Below the pieces are notes generated by a model. The model was not told where the DNA came from. It did not search any database and was given only the letters and a program-made list of their open reading frames with translations. A stretch of 64,000 nucleotides of DNA, from the NCBI GenBank assembly GCA_028673005.1, contig CM054118.1:88760858-88824857 (forward strand), given 5' to 3'. The stretch comes from Tanypteryx hageni (taxonomy: Eukaryota > Arthropoda > Insecta > Odonata > Petaluridae). The translations under genes were made by a program, and so were the position numbers. Below are positions 56,201-59,617 of the stretch, in pieces; position 1 is the first letter of the stretch, and each line of letters opens with the position of its first letter.

Positions 56201-56378
56201 GTAATTGCATACACTGATTCTGGCTTATTTGCATTAGTTGGACGTGAAGGAGGCGCCAGAAGTGCCGACCGAGCATCCTCAGTGGGATATGTCGGAAGAG
56301 GAGGAGGAGATGGAGGGAGAAGGGAGCGATCCATCCGAGTTTACTACAGATGAAGAAATGGAGGAGGAAAACGAATAA
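7648..56378 (+). CDS. SEC63: SEC63, ER protein-translocation subunit, 3' part of gene (11 exons)
   Basis: SEC63 is a membrane J-protein of the endoplasmic reticulum. It works with the Sec61 channel and Sec62, and recruits the lumenal Hsp70 BiP for post-translational import. Joining 7648-7740, 11329-11490, 15068-15296, 25962-26107, 33869-34016, 45359-45564, 48205-48357, 51635-51727, 51844-51975, 54538-54741 and 56238-56378 gives 568 residues plus TAA with every splice phase consistent. Visible parts in order: transmembrane segment 3 (fragment residues 1-21) followed by WWYKSIRYSGDQ; the first part of the Sec63/Brl domain (about 35-300); a Lys/Gly-rich then acidic linker (about 329-430); the second Brl part, an Ig-like fold with YWWVYICDRKS (about 431-522); and a Glu-rich tail. 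In the human protein the acidic tail is a CK2 target that helps bind Sec62. The human protein is about 760 residues, so roughly 190 N-terminal residues including the J domain are upstream of the window. No in-frame damage is seen, so the gene looks functional. Confidence 0.93.
8371..10810 (+). mobile_element. hAT element with terminal repeats and 8-bp duplication
   Basis: The left end CAGGGGCGGATACAGAG pairs with the right end read in reverse (CAGAGGCGGACTTAGAG). The 8-bp flanks are TATATAGG and CATATAGG (7 of 8 equal). Inside at 9154-9690 is a decayed transposase N-terminus. The element lies in the intron between SEC63 exons A and B. Confidence 0.75.
9154..9690 (+). pseudogene. hAT transposase N-terminus (ZMYM/TTF-finger type), broken
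   Basis: One frame from ATG at 9154 runs about 180 codons with three internal stops (TGA 9181, TGA 9436, TAG near 9505). It starts MPGRDRDKD, then FESRAFKRKKHVLLEES, a Lys-rich start typical of hAT proteins of the ZMYM1-like group. It later reads IIRKGPIYILRENDDFPLDD and YYNHALRNG, the segment that normally leads into the TTF-type zinc finger. After about 9690 the similarity ends, so the catalytic part is missing. The gene is dead. The family name is from motif memory and not from a search. Confidence 0.6.
11329..11490 (+). CDS. SEC63: SEC63 exon B (start of Brl domain)
   Basis: Acceptor AATTGTAG and donor GTAAGT flank a phase 0-0 exon of 54 residues. It contains TTQIYYYFFHKTPSMALKRV and ERPTDNTEVP. 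These match the part of SEC63 where the cytosolic Sec63/Brl domain begins (human ...YTYFVYKT... and ...RPTDN...). The next intron holds a pogo element and a SINE. Confidence 0.92.
13300..13411 (+). pseudogene. pogo/Tigger transposase DNA-binding domain, relic
   Basis: Two frames together read RSYGMNFKIVIAQEAEK and NNIQTSKKYDVPEVN. They are the counterpart of RNYDRNFKLMVVRYAEETNN in the Tigger relic at 42818-43063, the N-terminal helix-turn-helix of pogo-family transposases. A stop and a frameshift separate them. Nothing of the catalytic domain follows. Confidence 0.6.
13421..13554. repeat. Perfect 67-bp tandem duplication
   Basis: The 67 bases at 13421-13487 are repeated without a difference at 13488-13554, starting TATGTACAATTTTCCAGACA. 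Perfect identity in a decayed element indicates a recent duplication or an assembly artefact. Confidence 0.95.
14414..14730 (+). mobile_element. tRNA-derived SINE with 17-bp target duplication
   Basis: The 17-bp word CTCAAACACAAACATTG flanks the element perfectly (14397-14413 and 14731-14747). The head holds an A box TGGTGGAGTAG (14425-14435) and a decayed B box GGCATGAATCC (14480-14490). The body includes CTGTCCTTCGGAAGGGAC, a hairpin common in arthropod SINE bodies. It lies between SEC63 exons B and C. Confidence 0.75.
15068..15296 (+). CDS. SEC63: SEC63 exon C (helical Brl core)
   Basis: The acceptor is CCACTTCAG and the donor is GTGAGT. The exon encodes 76 codons plus one base, with LGEKNKERPLCFGYSIKAR, ALLHAHLSRLELP and the conserved block KCPYLIQEMVNCVSQLILLA. 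Reading on past the donor gives a short unrelated extension, so the GTGAGT donor is preferred. The exon ends in phase 1, which decides the acceptor of the next exon. Confidence 0.92.
15297..18160. other. Intron with dispersed repeat C and a Tigger-type end
   Basis: This is the first part of the intron between exons C and D. 16040-16560 belongs to a dispersed family (GAATTCGAGATTTCAACGG, TGTCTGTCTGTCTG, CGACCGGAAGT) seen also at 38220-38370, 39480-39780 and 46080-46830. 17135-17220 resembles a Tigger terminus (CCGTATTTTTTGAGCTATAG). No gene is visible. Confidence 0.55.
18165..19124 (-). pseudogene. CR1/L2-like LINE reverse transcriptase, 3' fragment
   Basis: Read on the minus strand this is the C-terminal half of a non-LTR reverse transcriptase. 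It contains GPLLFLIFINDLDN, YLGVILTSNLSWDTHI, ISGKAKQKLGFIKRIVGKSE, PLLEYASSI and VQRKAARFVKNCYDRNKSV, ending near YKGSFFPRTIAEQN. Damage includes a frameshift near 19070 at a duplicated TTATAACAT word and a TGA where the family has Trp (ASSI*DPY, about 18648). The 3' end has a GCAAGCCACC...GTGTGGCAGG segment and a short GTAGAT tail, as in CR1-type arthropod LINEs. A hAT MITE sits directly at its 5' edge. Confidence 0.7.
19133..19475. mobile_element. hAT MITE
   Basis: The ends read AAGTGATTTCCAATCTGTG and, in reverse, CAGCAATTTCCAAACATTAC. The 8-bp flanks CCCTAGAG and ACCTAGGT agree at 5 of 8 positions. A G-run near 19193-19208 is inside. The target word CCTAG also occurs at the MITE at 49160. 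Confidence 0.5.
19612..20500. repeat. Dispersed repeat D, copy 1
   Basis: About 880 bp match 38570-39450 in the same orientation and order, for example TTTTTGAACTTCGTGTGCTTGCGG near the start and GAATGAACAAAAGAAGAT near the end. No protein motif, terminal repeat or target duplication was recognised. The sequence continues into the 20650-20790 block shared with 7020-7150. Confidence 0.7.
21680..22825 (-). pseudogene. piggyBac transposase, broken, next to a TTAA terminus
   Basis: On the minus strand the motifs run CNNWRNVDDVTIRAYTGILI, then LWDERIGRPIFRATM, VGFRGGCRVRQYIPSKPAKY, KIWTLCDSKT, MQVYTGKQPDAPPERNQGPR, GRNITCDNFLTTYNLAMELF, KSGVDTLDQLVGMYTVKR and WPFALFRNMIDVSG. This is the conserved core of piggyBac-type (PGBD4-like) transposases, with the second and third catalytic Asp (ITCDN, GVDTLD) present. 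A frame break near 22475 removes the codons that normally carry the first Asp just before QLVGF. The element end CCCTCATATGCTCCTTGGG plus TTAA (22826-22829) abuts the middle of the coding region, so the N-terminus is deleted. Another frameshift lies near 21980. The other terminus was not found. Confidence 0.75.
22852..23583 (-). mobile_element. Helitron-like element, inverted, interrupted by a mariner
   Basis: On the minus strand it ends in the hairpin GCTTGCAGAATGCAAGC, then CACCAACTACTTG, with CTTG where related copies have CTAG. It aligns over most of its length with 24955-25653. The 5' end is cut by the mariner at 23584. Confidence 0.5.
23584..24901 (-). mobile_element. mariner element
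   Basis: The 1,318-bp element has matching ends (left TGAGGTGCTACCCAAAAGTT, right in reverse CGAGGTGCTACCCAAAAGTT) and TA on both sides (23582-23583, 24902-24903). This is the size and target of mariner transposons. It encloses one decayed transposase frame. Confidence 0.85.
23645..24697 (-). pseudogene. mariner transposase, broken
   Basis: From ATG at 24697 the frames together cover about 350 codons, the usual mariner length. The start reads MADVKEQRICIKFCFKLGKT. Then come ILADRRRTIHV, the first catalytic block VITGDESWVYGYDPETK, IVHKEFLPPGQTVN, RLRENVRRKRPDKWR, WVLHHHNAPAHTSLV and HPPYSSDLAPCIFFLFPKMK, ending near a TAG at 23645. In mariners the second catalytic residue is the Asp of HHDNAPAH; here it is His. 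There are at least three frameshifts (near 24590, 24190 and 23810). The copy is therefore dead by two independent routes. Confidence 0.8.
24955..25653 (-). mobile_element. Helitron-like element, inverted, both ends present
   Basis: On the minus strand it starts A|TCATTATATATAGACGTTCC and ends hairpin GCTTGCAGAATGCAAGC, CACCTTCTACTAG|T. These are the Helitron features TC start, CTRR end, 3' hairpin and A|T target. It is 699 bp with no reading frame. A short same-strand head (TCATTATATATAGTTGTTCC at 24912) lies just outside its 3' end. Confidence 0.5.
25962..26107 (+). CDS. SEC63: SEC63 exon D
   Basis: Two AG acceptors lie 7 nt apart, ending at 25961 and 25968. Only the first (ACTATTCAG) restores the frame left by exon C and gives RRISRLPNIETIENCMKLCP. 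The second would bring in a stop after a few codons. The exon continues with MIVQALWEHKSPLFQLPHI, a well-conserved SEC63 block, and ends in phase 0 at a GTAAGC donor. Confidence 0.9.
26236..26293. repeat. (AT)n microsatellite
   Basis: An AT run preceded by TACATA/CACACA units. RTE copy 1 begins right after it. Confidence 0.9.
26302..26373 (+). repeat. tRNA-like sequence at the 5' edge of RTE copy 1
   Basis: TGGTGTAGTGG (26309-26319) fits the Pol III A box exactly and GGTTCAAACCC (26353-26363) fits the B box exactly. The T-stem (GGGGG/CCCTC) pairs with one wobble. The anticodon stem is poor, so this is not a working tRNA. It may be an internal promoter of the element or a SINE head fused to it. 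Confidence 0.55.
26528..29525 (+). pseudogene. RTE endonuclease-reverse transcriptase, three lesions
   Basis: The protein has an N-terminal APE-type endonuclease: RIGTWNVRTM, IIGLSETRWEG, CIIMGDWNSIVGEG, DYILVKQRF. A reverse transcriptase follows with GKATGSDGIPAEILK, QFGFRKGRGTRDA, RGVRQGCCLSPTLFN and the catalytic VKYADDQVLLA. The C-terminus reads YGAETWTLRKNDIKYLESFE and ends FNQE. Compared with copy 2 it carries a TAA at 27368-27370, a TAG at 28316-28318, and one extra base near 28574. The start may be ATG 26528 or the in-frame ATG near 26591. Otherwise it is nearly identical to copy 2, so the lesions are young. Confidence 0.85.
29571..30590. other. Intron sequence, pogo-like fragment at about 29685-29770
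   Basis: GTAAAACCTCTTATTTTGAAG and GACTTCGAATTATTCTGGTTC resemble the inner parts of the pogo ends at 45768 and 47091. The rest shows no gene or clear repeat. Confidence 0.4.
30591..30649 (+). mobile_element. tRNA-derived SINE head, truncated
   Basis: GGCTGACTTGATAGCTTAGT and CACCTATCCGGCAAGTGGGG contain a perfect A box (TAGCTTAGTTG, 30604-30614). The same family is seen with its B box at 43455-43516. The copy ends where the minisatellite starts. Confidence 0.55.
30650..31008. repeat. 53-bp minisatellite, about 6.7 units
   Basis: The word GGAAAATGGAA recurs at 30661, 30714, 30766, 30819, 30872, 30924 and 30977, a period of 52-53 bp. Units share CCAACCACTTAACCCAACCC. The array directly follows a SINE head. 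Confidence 0.9.
31458..31600. mobile_element. piggyBac-like terminus with subterminal repeats (one end)
   Basis: TTAA (31458-31461) is followed by CCCTTTAATTGCTATGCACG. The unit TTGCTATGCACG(T/C) plus a TCTAAAGA- or CTTTAGA-like palindrome starts at 31470 and 31514, with a weaker third near 31557. The 44-bp spacing equals that in the 6069-6803 MITE. No matching right end was found. Confidence 0.45.
32010..32500 (-). pseudogene. hAT transposase deletion derivative (BED start joined to C-terminal domain)
   Basis: On the minus strand a start with RRKENTKSKIWECCEILDEK looks like a BED zinc-finger N-terminus. After a frameshifted gap it is followed by the hAT C-terminal dimerisation domain: LMKWWDKQKNCLPNLSILAN, IPATCVPSERCFSFAGHVVS, KRRNSLVSANVDDVLFLNSH. 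The middle (RNase-H-like catalytic part) is missing, so this is an internally deleted copy. The C-terminal motif is clear, the BED part less so. Terminal repeats were not identified. Confidence 0.65.
33230..33406. mobile_element. hAT-type terminus, GC-rich
   Basis: Words such as CCCGACCCGTACCCGC and CGGGTATCCACGGGTCGGGT recur in a GC-rich island, ending GGTATGCAGGCCTCTA. Repeated GGGTCGGGT-type termini ending in GCAGGCCTCTG are known from hAT MITEs. The partner end was not found. Confidence 0.4.
33657..33756. mobile_element. 100-bp insertion starting with a perfect 54-bp palindrome
   Basis: 33657-33683 and 33684-33710 are exact reverse complements (TTGTATAAAACTCCTTCAGC..., no spacer). The 14-bp word CCATTTGTGAAAGT lies at 33643-33656 and 33757-33770, so the block looks like an insertion with target duplication. 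It lies 113 bp upstream of SEC63 exon E. Confidence 0.75.
33869..34016 (+). CDS. SEC63: SEC63 exon E
   Basis: The acceptor is TCTATTTCAG and the donor is GTAAGG. The exon gives 49 codons plus one base, RHVKSIQQFVQMKADDRRAL followed by LLRFLNEEQYNNVLKVVGKM. This matches the human segment with the sequence LVSLKESDRHTLLHFLEDE. A 100-bp insertion starting with a 54-bp perfect palindrome sits 113 bp upstream of this exon. Confidence 0.91.
34601..35437. mobile_element. piggyBac-like MITE flanked by TTAA
   Basis: TTAA at 34597-34600 and 35438-35441 flank 837 bp with ends CCCCTCAAGCCTGGAGGACG and, in reverse, CCCCTCAAAACTGTCCAACA. Near the right end CACTCGATGT and ACATTGGACAG/ACATGTTGGACAG occur twice as subterminal repeats. 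No transposase frame. Confidence 0.7.
35480..35860 (-). mobile_element. Tigger fragment related to 41652-44032
   Basis: CTAAGATGATCCTGAATCTAAG at the left and a CCATCCATGGCATTGGATAAGCAGC-like stretch (compare 41870-41900) match the 3' part of the Tigger element at 41652. It is one-ended and decayed. Confidence 0.4.
35880..36269 (+). mobile_element. Helitron-like element, 3' part
   Basis: The sequence follows 3700-4056 closely (TTTAGTGTAATACGTAGGCTA, GTTGGTTTATTTACGAGTTT) and ends with the decayed hairpin CTCTTGAAATATGCAAGCACC and CTCA. The 5' half is missing. Confidence 0.5.
36815..37714. mobile_element. pogo/Tigger MITE with TA duplication
   Basis: The ends CAGTAAAACCTGGTTAGTAC and, in reverse, CAGTGGAACTTGGTTAGTAC enclose 900 bp, flanked by TA at 36813-36814 and 37715-37716. 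The paralogous sequence at 38050-38090 lacks the insertion and has a single TA at that point. Confidence 0.8.
38220..38370 (-). repeat. Dispersed repeat C, inverted copy
   Basis: Read on the minus strand it contains TATAGAGAAAGTATTG, then GACTTCGAGATTTTGATGAA and TCTGTCTGCCAGTCTGTCTG, as at 16040-16200 and 46080-46200. The family has no recognised coding part. Confidence 0.55.
38570..39450. repeat. Dispersed repeat D, copy 2
   Basis: This is the partner of 19612-20500, in the same orientation, with small indels. It starts CACTTTTTGAACTTCATATG and ends around GAATGAACAAAAGAAGATTG. Repeat C (39480-39780) follows directly. Confidence 0.7.
39480..39780 (+). repeat. Dispersed repeat C, two partial tandem copies
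   Basis: TTGAGATTTCAGCAGAAACG at 39497 and TTGAGATTTCAGCTGAAATA at 39610 begin two similar stretches that run into GATGATGTC and TGTGGGCGCTTAACTTAAA. They match 16110-16290. Confidence 0.55.
39990..41190 (-). pseudogene. CR1/L2-like LINE reverse transcriptase, 5'-truncated
   Basis: On the minus strand the frame opens at VFRKGYSCETQFVGLCQDIA and continues with IIVDFSTAFDRVPHDLLQLK, VPQDSVLGPLLFLIYVNDLP, the catalytic RLFADDCIIYR, and KSDHCKYLGVYLSKDLGWGL. After a frame break near 40510 it resumes with KAYKSLVWPILEYASLVWD and ends with YLNRTIVDWNELPAELF. In the VPQGSVLGP motif the Gly is replaced by Asp. Several further stops lie between 40210 and 40500. The 5' part with the endonuclease is missing. 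Confidence 0.75.
42080..43063 (-). pseudogene. Tigger/pogo transposase, broken
   Basis: From ATG at 43063 the N-terminus reads MADHVEKKGTVVRGNVSKGI, then RRNYDRNFKLMVVRYAEETN and YNVTEANVRRWKQAKEKLEG, the pogo-type helix-turn-helix. After a stretch with stops (42560-42810) the catalytic half resumes: LLSQMGNADKTPIYFEMPSN, YTVNEKGAKNVIIKTSGNEK, LHITVMLAVLVDGTKLPPYV and the GGQGWMSADEGLAK region. The stretch in between and the C-terminus are heavily damaged. The family outline is clear and the copy is dead. Confidence 0.75.
43206..43657. repeat. Direct duplication of about 95 bp around a foldback
   Basis: 43218-43310 and 43564-43657 are close copies (AAAGCATCATGTTTAAATTG ... TAATTGGTGCCTRCATGACT). 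A third partial start (GCATACCAAACGCAAAGCAT) is at 43313. The foldback 43393-43560 lies between them. Confidence 0.7.
43393..43560. mobile_element. Foldback built from a tRNA-derived SINE
   Basis: Arms 43393-43445 and 43509-43560 are reverse complements except for one T. The 63-base loop and right arm together hold a SINE like that at 30591, including a perfect B box GGTTCGATTCC (43506-43516) and a shortened A box. The left arm repeats the SINE's 3' part in reverse. Confidence 0.75.
44335..44600 (-). mobile_element. hAT MITE, inverted truncated copy of the 49548 family
   Basis: It starts CAGGGGTGGCCAAACATACT and follows the reverse complement of 49548-49844 through GTTGACATGCCTCTGAATG and AAGAGCTGCATACTAAGTTA. 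The last 30 bp and the far terminus are missing. Confidence 0.6.
44653..45184. mobile_element. hAT MITE with 8-bp duplication
   Basis: The ends CAGTGGTGTCCAACAGAATT and, in reverse, CAGAGGTTTACAACAACTCG enclose 532 bp. The flanks TGCTAGAC and TACTAGAC agree at 7 of 8 positions. It ends 174 bp before SEC63 exon F. Confidence 0.75.
45359..45564 (+). CDS. SEC63: SEC63 exon F
   Basis: The acceptor is ATTTCCACAG and the donor is GTGAGA. Two bases complete the split Val codon, then IDDEAPTVYTAGAIVTVTVS and LIRRNMGELFDKK follow, equivalent to the human VGSLVTVLVKLTRQTMAEVF. The last third is Glu/Gly-rich and starts the variable linker. The intron before it is 11.3 kb and full of transposon copies. 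Confidence 0.91.
45768..47091. mobile_element. pogo-like element with TA duplication, containing repeat C
   Basis: The ends CAGTAAAACAGAATGTC and, in reverse, CAGTAAAACCCGTTATTTCG lie between TA at 45766-45767 and 47092-47093. Most of the interior (46080-46830) is a long copy of dispersed repeat C. Pairing of the ends is short, so the outline is tentative. Confidence 0.5.
47131..47378. mobile_element. 248-bp foldback insertion
   Basis: Arms 47155-47248 and 47285-47375 are nearly perfect reverse complements (centre GGCATCTTCAAGGGCGTACT) around a 36-bp spacer. The 12-bp word AAGGAAAATATT lies at 47119-47130 and 47379-47390, fitting a target duplication. Confidence 0.8.
47463..47744. mobile_element. 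hAT MITE
   Basis: The ends CAGGGATGTGTCTCC and, in reverse, TAGGGATGGGCAAACTTTTC fit hAT MITE termini. The 8-bp flanks agree only at 5 of 8 positions. Confidence 0.5.
48205..48357 (+). CDS. SEC63: SEC63 exon G (basic linker)
   Basis: This phase 0-0 exon encodes 51 residues rich in Lys, Gly and Pro, starting VSKRPVWQKQQKKGKKGGRK. Human SEC63 has a similar WQQKSKGPKK stretch here. The acceptor (CCCTGTTGTTAAG) is weak but is the only one nearby that keeps the frame. The donor is GTAAGT. The segment is low-complexity, so recognition relies on its position, the frame and the VWQKQQKK motif. Confidence 0.82.
49160..49452. mobile_element. hAT MITE nested in 49132-50536
   Basis: The ends CAGTGCTTTTCAACCTTTTT and, in reverse, CAGAGGTTTTCAATCTGG enclose 293 bp. 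The flanks ACCTAGAG and GCCTAGAG agree at 7 of 8 positions. Confidence 0.8.
49548..49844 (+). mobile_element. hAT MITE nested in 49132-50536
   Basis: The ends CAGGGGTGGTCAAACCATGG and, in reverse, CAGGGGTGGCCAAACTTGCT enclose 297 bp. The flanks GTATAGAC and ATATAGAT agree at 6 of 8 positions. An inverted partial copy is at 44335. Confidence 0.8.
51635..51727 (+). CDS. SEC63: SEC63 exon H (acidic linker)
   Basis: The exon encodes 31 residues in phase 0-0, with EQKKMEKADAVDDSEGSDDE and a Ser/Glu-rich end. The acceptor is TTTGGAAATAG and the donor is GTAATT. It is separated from exon I by an intron of only 116 bp, the shortest in the gene. Acidic Ser-rich linkers are typical of SEC63 and contain CK2-type sites, but the residues themselves are not conserved. 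Confidence 0.82.
51844..51975 (+). CDS. SEC63: SEC63 exon I
   Basis: The exon encodes 44 residues in phase 0-0 between ATTTTAG and GTAAGT. DDEDTEWDKIQSRLAKRDKV and HSVHCPFFPD correspond to the human segment DDEAEWQELQQ ... HPVYSLYFPE. This is the re-entry into the second, Ig-like part of the Brl domain after the variable linker. Confidence 0.9.
52800..52925. mobile_element. hAT-type terminus (one end)
   Basis: GGGGTACATTACCGAAAAAGGTTGAGAACCGCTTG, read in reverse, starts CAAGCGGTTCTCAACCTTTT, a typical hAT MITE end. The opposite end was not located. Confidence 0.45.
53640..54310. repeat. Two copies of a short dispersed repeat
   Basis: 53670-53790 and 54215-54310 share a CAGTAATTTCGGA/CAGTAGTTTCGGA start, GGATGGA-GAGACAT words and GCTTTGYTGGTAAAGAACG. 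They are about 540 bp apart in the same orientation. Family unknown. Confidence 0.55.
54538..54741 (+). CDS. SEC63: SEC63 exon J (Ig-like Brl domain)
   Basis: The acceptor is TTTTTTGTAG and the donor is GTATAT. This 68-residue exon carries DKQEYWWVYICDRKSRTLLT, EEVQLKFTAPRWPGLYTFTV and WLRSDSYLGFDQ. It matches the most conserved C-terminal stretch of SEC63 (human EWWWLYIADRKEQTL and FLRSDSYMGLDQ). Together with exons B and C it makes the gene assignment secure. Confidence 0.95.
55255..56020 (+). mobile_element. piggyBac-like MITE flanked by TTAA
   Basis: TTAA at 55251-55254 and 56021-56024 flank 766 bp with ends CCCATCGGCTTACCTAACCA and, in reverse, CCCATCTGCTCACCAATTGA. Near 55665-55750 a short frame reads RRKEVEEILQNSDSEDNFDI, like the acidic N-terminus of piggyBac transposases. 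It is an internal deletion derivative in the last SEC63 intron. Confidence 0.75.
56238..56378 (+). CDS. SEC63: SEC63 exon K, acidic C-terminus and stop
   Basis: After the acceptor ATTTGCATTAG the exon reads LDVKEAPEVPTEHPQWDMSE, matching the human LEVHEAKPVPENHPQWD. A run of Glu/Asp follows, with TAA at 56376-56378. The last 25 residues are mostly acidic, as in other SEC63 proteins, where this tail contacts Sec62. Confidence 0.93.
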   Translation: MDVKEAPEVPTEHPQWDMSEEEEEMEGEGSDPSEFTTDEEMEEENE

Positions 56379-56533
56379 GTGGTACAGCGGCCATGGCCAG
56401 GAGAGTGTATTGCTCACACCTAACGAGGCTAATGCTCCTCAGACTAATCTGGTGCAAATGATTGTGCTTTATTTTGGGACAACATCTTCCTTTGTATAGA
56501 AGATCTTCAATGCAAGAGGTGAAGAATGTTTCC

Positions 56534-56539
56534 AATAAA
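56534..56539 (+). promoter_or_regulatory. Candidate SEC63 polyadenylation signal
   Basis: An AATAAA hexamer lies 156 bp after the SEC63 stop codon. It is the first canonical signal downstream, so the short 3' UTR 56379 to about 56560 is the simplest model. Another AATAAA at 56656 could be an alternative. Confidence 0.55.
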
Positions 56540-56561
56540 GTTTCAATTAGTCATTCATGAG

Positions 56562-58367
56562 AAAGTCTCATTACCATTTTTTAGAATCATCTGAATAATA
56601 TCATTCCATTCTCTTCTATTATTTTGACATAATACAACCTGTCATTTTATATATAAATAAATATATGTATATTTTGTATGCAAAGAGAAACTTAACTATG
56701 TTTTGAAGTTTGGCCTGCAGAATGAGGATAGTAAAATTTTGCCTTCTAAATCAGTTTCATACCAGCTGGCGGCTGAGTATTCTGCTCTTGAATCAAATTA
56801 TTCTCTCATTGAAAATGAAGAAAAATTTGTGTGACTGAATTTAGCAAAGGATAGAGCTAAGCAACTAATTTTGTTCCATAGGAAATGTATATAACTTATT
56901 AACTAGGAAGTGGAAATATTCTACTTGTGGACTAATTTAGTAAAATATGAAATCGTTTGGTGGATTGAATATCATGTGGACAAATGCAATGTGGAGTGAC
57001 GCATGATTTGATTCCGTGCTGAAGTTGTCATTCATTCTAAAACATGAAGGTGAAAAGAAAAACCTTCAAGAAGACTTATAAAACAGTTGCCTATGTTTTA
57101 CTTGAAACAATATTACTATTGGAGTGGTACATTGAGTGAGATATGCACTGCAACTTAAATGGTCTAAATTGTTTTGTAATCACAAGTGAATAGACATTTT
57201 GGGTTTTATACTGAAGGAAATTTTGTTACAATTAGTTTTTTAATATTCCTCCCCGTTGACCTTTAATATGCTATTACTTGAAGTACACTAAGTAAGGCTA
57301 TGAATATATTTTGTTGATTTGACAGAATATTATATTTGATTGTTAATCCTTTTGTTCACATTTTATATAAATCCAGCATCACTTTTTGGAAGCACCCAAG
57401 TCTAAATGCCTTGGCCAATGATTGGGTTTTTTAAATTTCAAGTTTTGCTTCAATCGAGAATGCCTTAACATGAGATTCCAAAGCTGTTGTCCTCAGGCCA
57501 CTAGTGATCTGTGGTCATTTAATGCTTGGATAATGATGTTAACAGCTAGAAACAATTGTGATGAAGACCTGAGATCTGAATGGGATAGTTGCTGGAAACT
57601 GAAAATAAATTCCAACTACAGAAATGTGACTAATGTGTTATATTCAGGTGAGTCATATAGAAACATTGAGGACACATGGAAAAGTAAAATTTTTAGTTTA
57701 CCAATCTTTGTTAATCTCTTAATTACAGGCATAAACAATATTCTTACATTTTATAGAATACCAGTATTTCATACATTTTAAAATGAAAAAATTTAAATTT
57801 GATTACTCTTTCCCATATTATAAGGGCAAATAAAATCTTGATCAACAATGAAAATGTTATCACACAACTAATTTCCGCAAAAACAGTCACGTACACTAAA
57901 TAATATGCTGGGCCCACAAAAATAAAACTACCTTAGGGGAGGAATAGTAAACATGGTGAATTTTCTGCTTCAAATGCCATCTGTATCACAAACGGAAATG
58001 TTTTCCCACACGGAAGAGAATTCCACAGCTGTATGTCTACACAAAAAATATCACTATGAAATAAAACATTAGCATAGGGAAGGTATCCTTATCAGTGGCA
58101 AACTGCACTAACAATCCAGGCCACAATTGAGAACTTTTTCTGCACAAGCCTTATATTTGCAGTCAACAAATATGAATTGAGGCCACACGAGATTAAAAGA
58201 ACCAGAGGATTTATGTTGTTAAATTTTGTGAACTTGCACTTATGTGAATTTTTTTTCCCCTATCGATTGCCAAGACACCCGAGTTGGATAAATCACGCTA
58301 GATGGCAGAAACCTACAGAGTAGCATGTCGAAGAGAGAGCATCTATAATCACTACCCACTGGGAAAG
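56562..58367. other. Downstream of SEC63, no gene seen
   Basis: This is A+T-rich sequence after the presumed poly(A) site. A 119-codon frame at 57422-57781 has no recognisable motif and unremarkable composition; I do not call it a gene. Confidence 0.5.
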
Positions 58368-58369
58368 TA

Positions 58370-59615
58370 CCGTAAATACCCGCGAATAATGCACACTTTT
58401 TTTTGAAATATTTGAGTTAAAAATTAGGATACGTGTTATATGAGGGTACATAATCTTCCTATTTTCATTTGACCCCATATTTCCACAATTTCGGCACATT
58501 AATTACTGCCTGGGTATTTTTATTGGTGATTTTTACGAAAAGTAAAATAGATAATAGTAAAAAAATTTTTAACTAATTCTATAAACATACATTAATTAGA
58601 TATGAAAAGAATGAATTCAGTATTTACTCATTTTAAAAGCCTAGAAATTCTTTGTCACTGGACCATTTTTCTTCAATGTTGTTATTGGAATCGTCATCTT
58701 CGGTATCTTTTGTAACCTCTGTTGACGTGGCGCTGTCATCGTCGTCCTCCCACACCATAACATCTTCACTACCATCTAAACTATTACTGATGGAACATTT
58801 CTTAAAACCTTTTATAATATCATCCGTGGATAATTCATTCCACGTATTCTCGCATTTCACTGTATATGATTTGCTACATTGTAACTCACCTTTCCTTTTG
58901 TTAGCACAATGATGAGCTATTTTGCGCATGATGCCACCCTACACCGGTGCCCCGCCTGGTGGTGAGGTACTGGGACTACTTACAAATAGAAACAATGGCA
59001 TCGGATGTCTTTGAGTACGCTGGGAGTTGATGCTTCTTGTAGAACTAAATAAAGTTATTGTTCCCTACCTTTCTCTCAGCATTCATACGTGATTTATTCT
59101 TGATTCTTCGAGTCTGTAGTTAATTATGGATATTTGCTATAGTTTTTACTTGCTCCAGTGTTCCAATAAGGGTAAAACTGAAGGTTGGGTGAACCTGTCC
59201 ACCTCAGGCGTAACAAAAACATGTAAAAAACTTCGACGTAGGATTATCGTCATTCCTTCATTTTATTAGCTCAAACAATGTCATATGCAATACTATGAAA
59301 TTAATATAATTGCATTTATTGTGTATGTATAAAATCACTTGTAAGTAAACAGAGTATGTAATGATTGAGTTAGCTGATGTTCTTTTGGAACGCTATTCGA
59401 AAATTTCGTTTCGCACTTCCATTGTTACCAATACAATACCAATAATTCGATCATTGCTTTAGACCACGTTACACCATCTACTTTATTCTGGAACGGTAAC
59501 GCTAAAAAAAATCTGTTCGTGTTATACGCAGGTATATAGAAAAATCATAGATTACGAGGCTGAAAACCTCCCTGCGCATTACACGAGGGTGTGCATTATA
59601 TGGGGGTATTTACGG
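58370..59615 (-). mobile_element. Tigger deletion derivative with TA duplication
   Basis: The ends CCGTAAATACCCGCGAATAA and, in reverse, CCGTAAATACCCCCATATAA enclose 1,246 bp, flanked by TA (58368-58369, 59616-59617). It retains only the transposase C-terminus. Confidence 0.85.
58633..58929 (-). pseudogene. Tigger transposase C-terminus
   Basis: The frame gives 98 residues including VKCENTWNELSTDDIIKGFK and KCSISNSLDGSEDVMVWEDD, the usual end of Tigger/pogo transposases (Trp-Asn, then SFKKCxISNxLDG), and a Glu/Asp/Ser-rich tail. The DNA-binding and catalytic parts are absent, so it cannot be active. The ATG at 58929 is internal to the family's protein and not a true start. Confidence 0.7.
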
Positions 59616-59617
59616 TA

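Noticed and set aside
57422..57781. 119-codon frame downstream of SEC63
   Set aside because: No recognisable motif, A+T-driven composition, no splice or promoter context. It may be chance.
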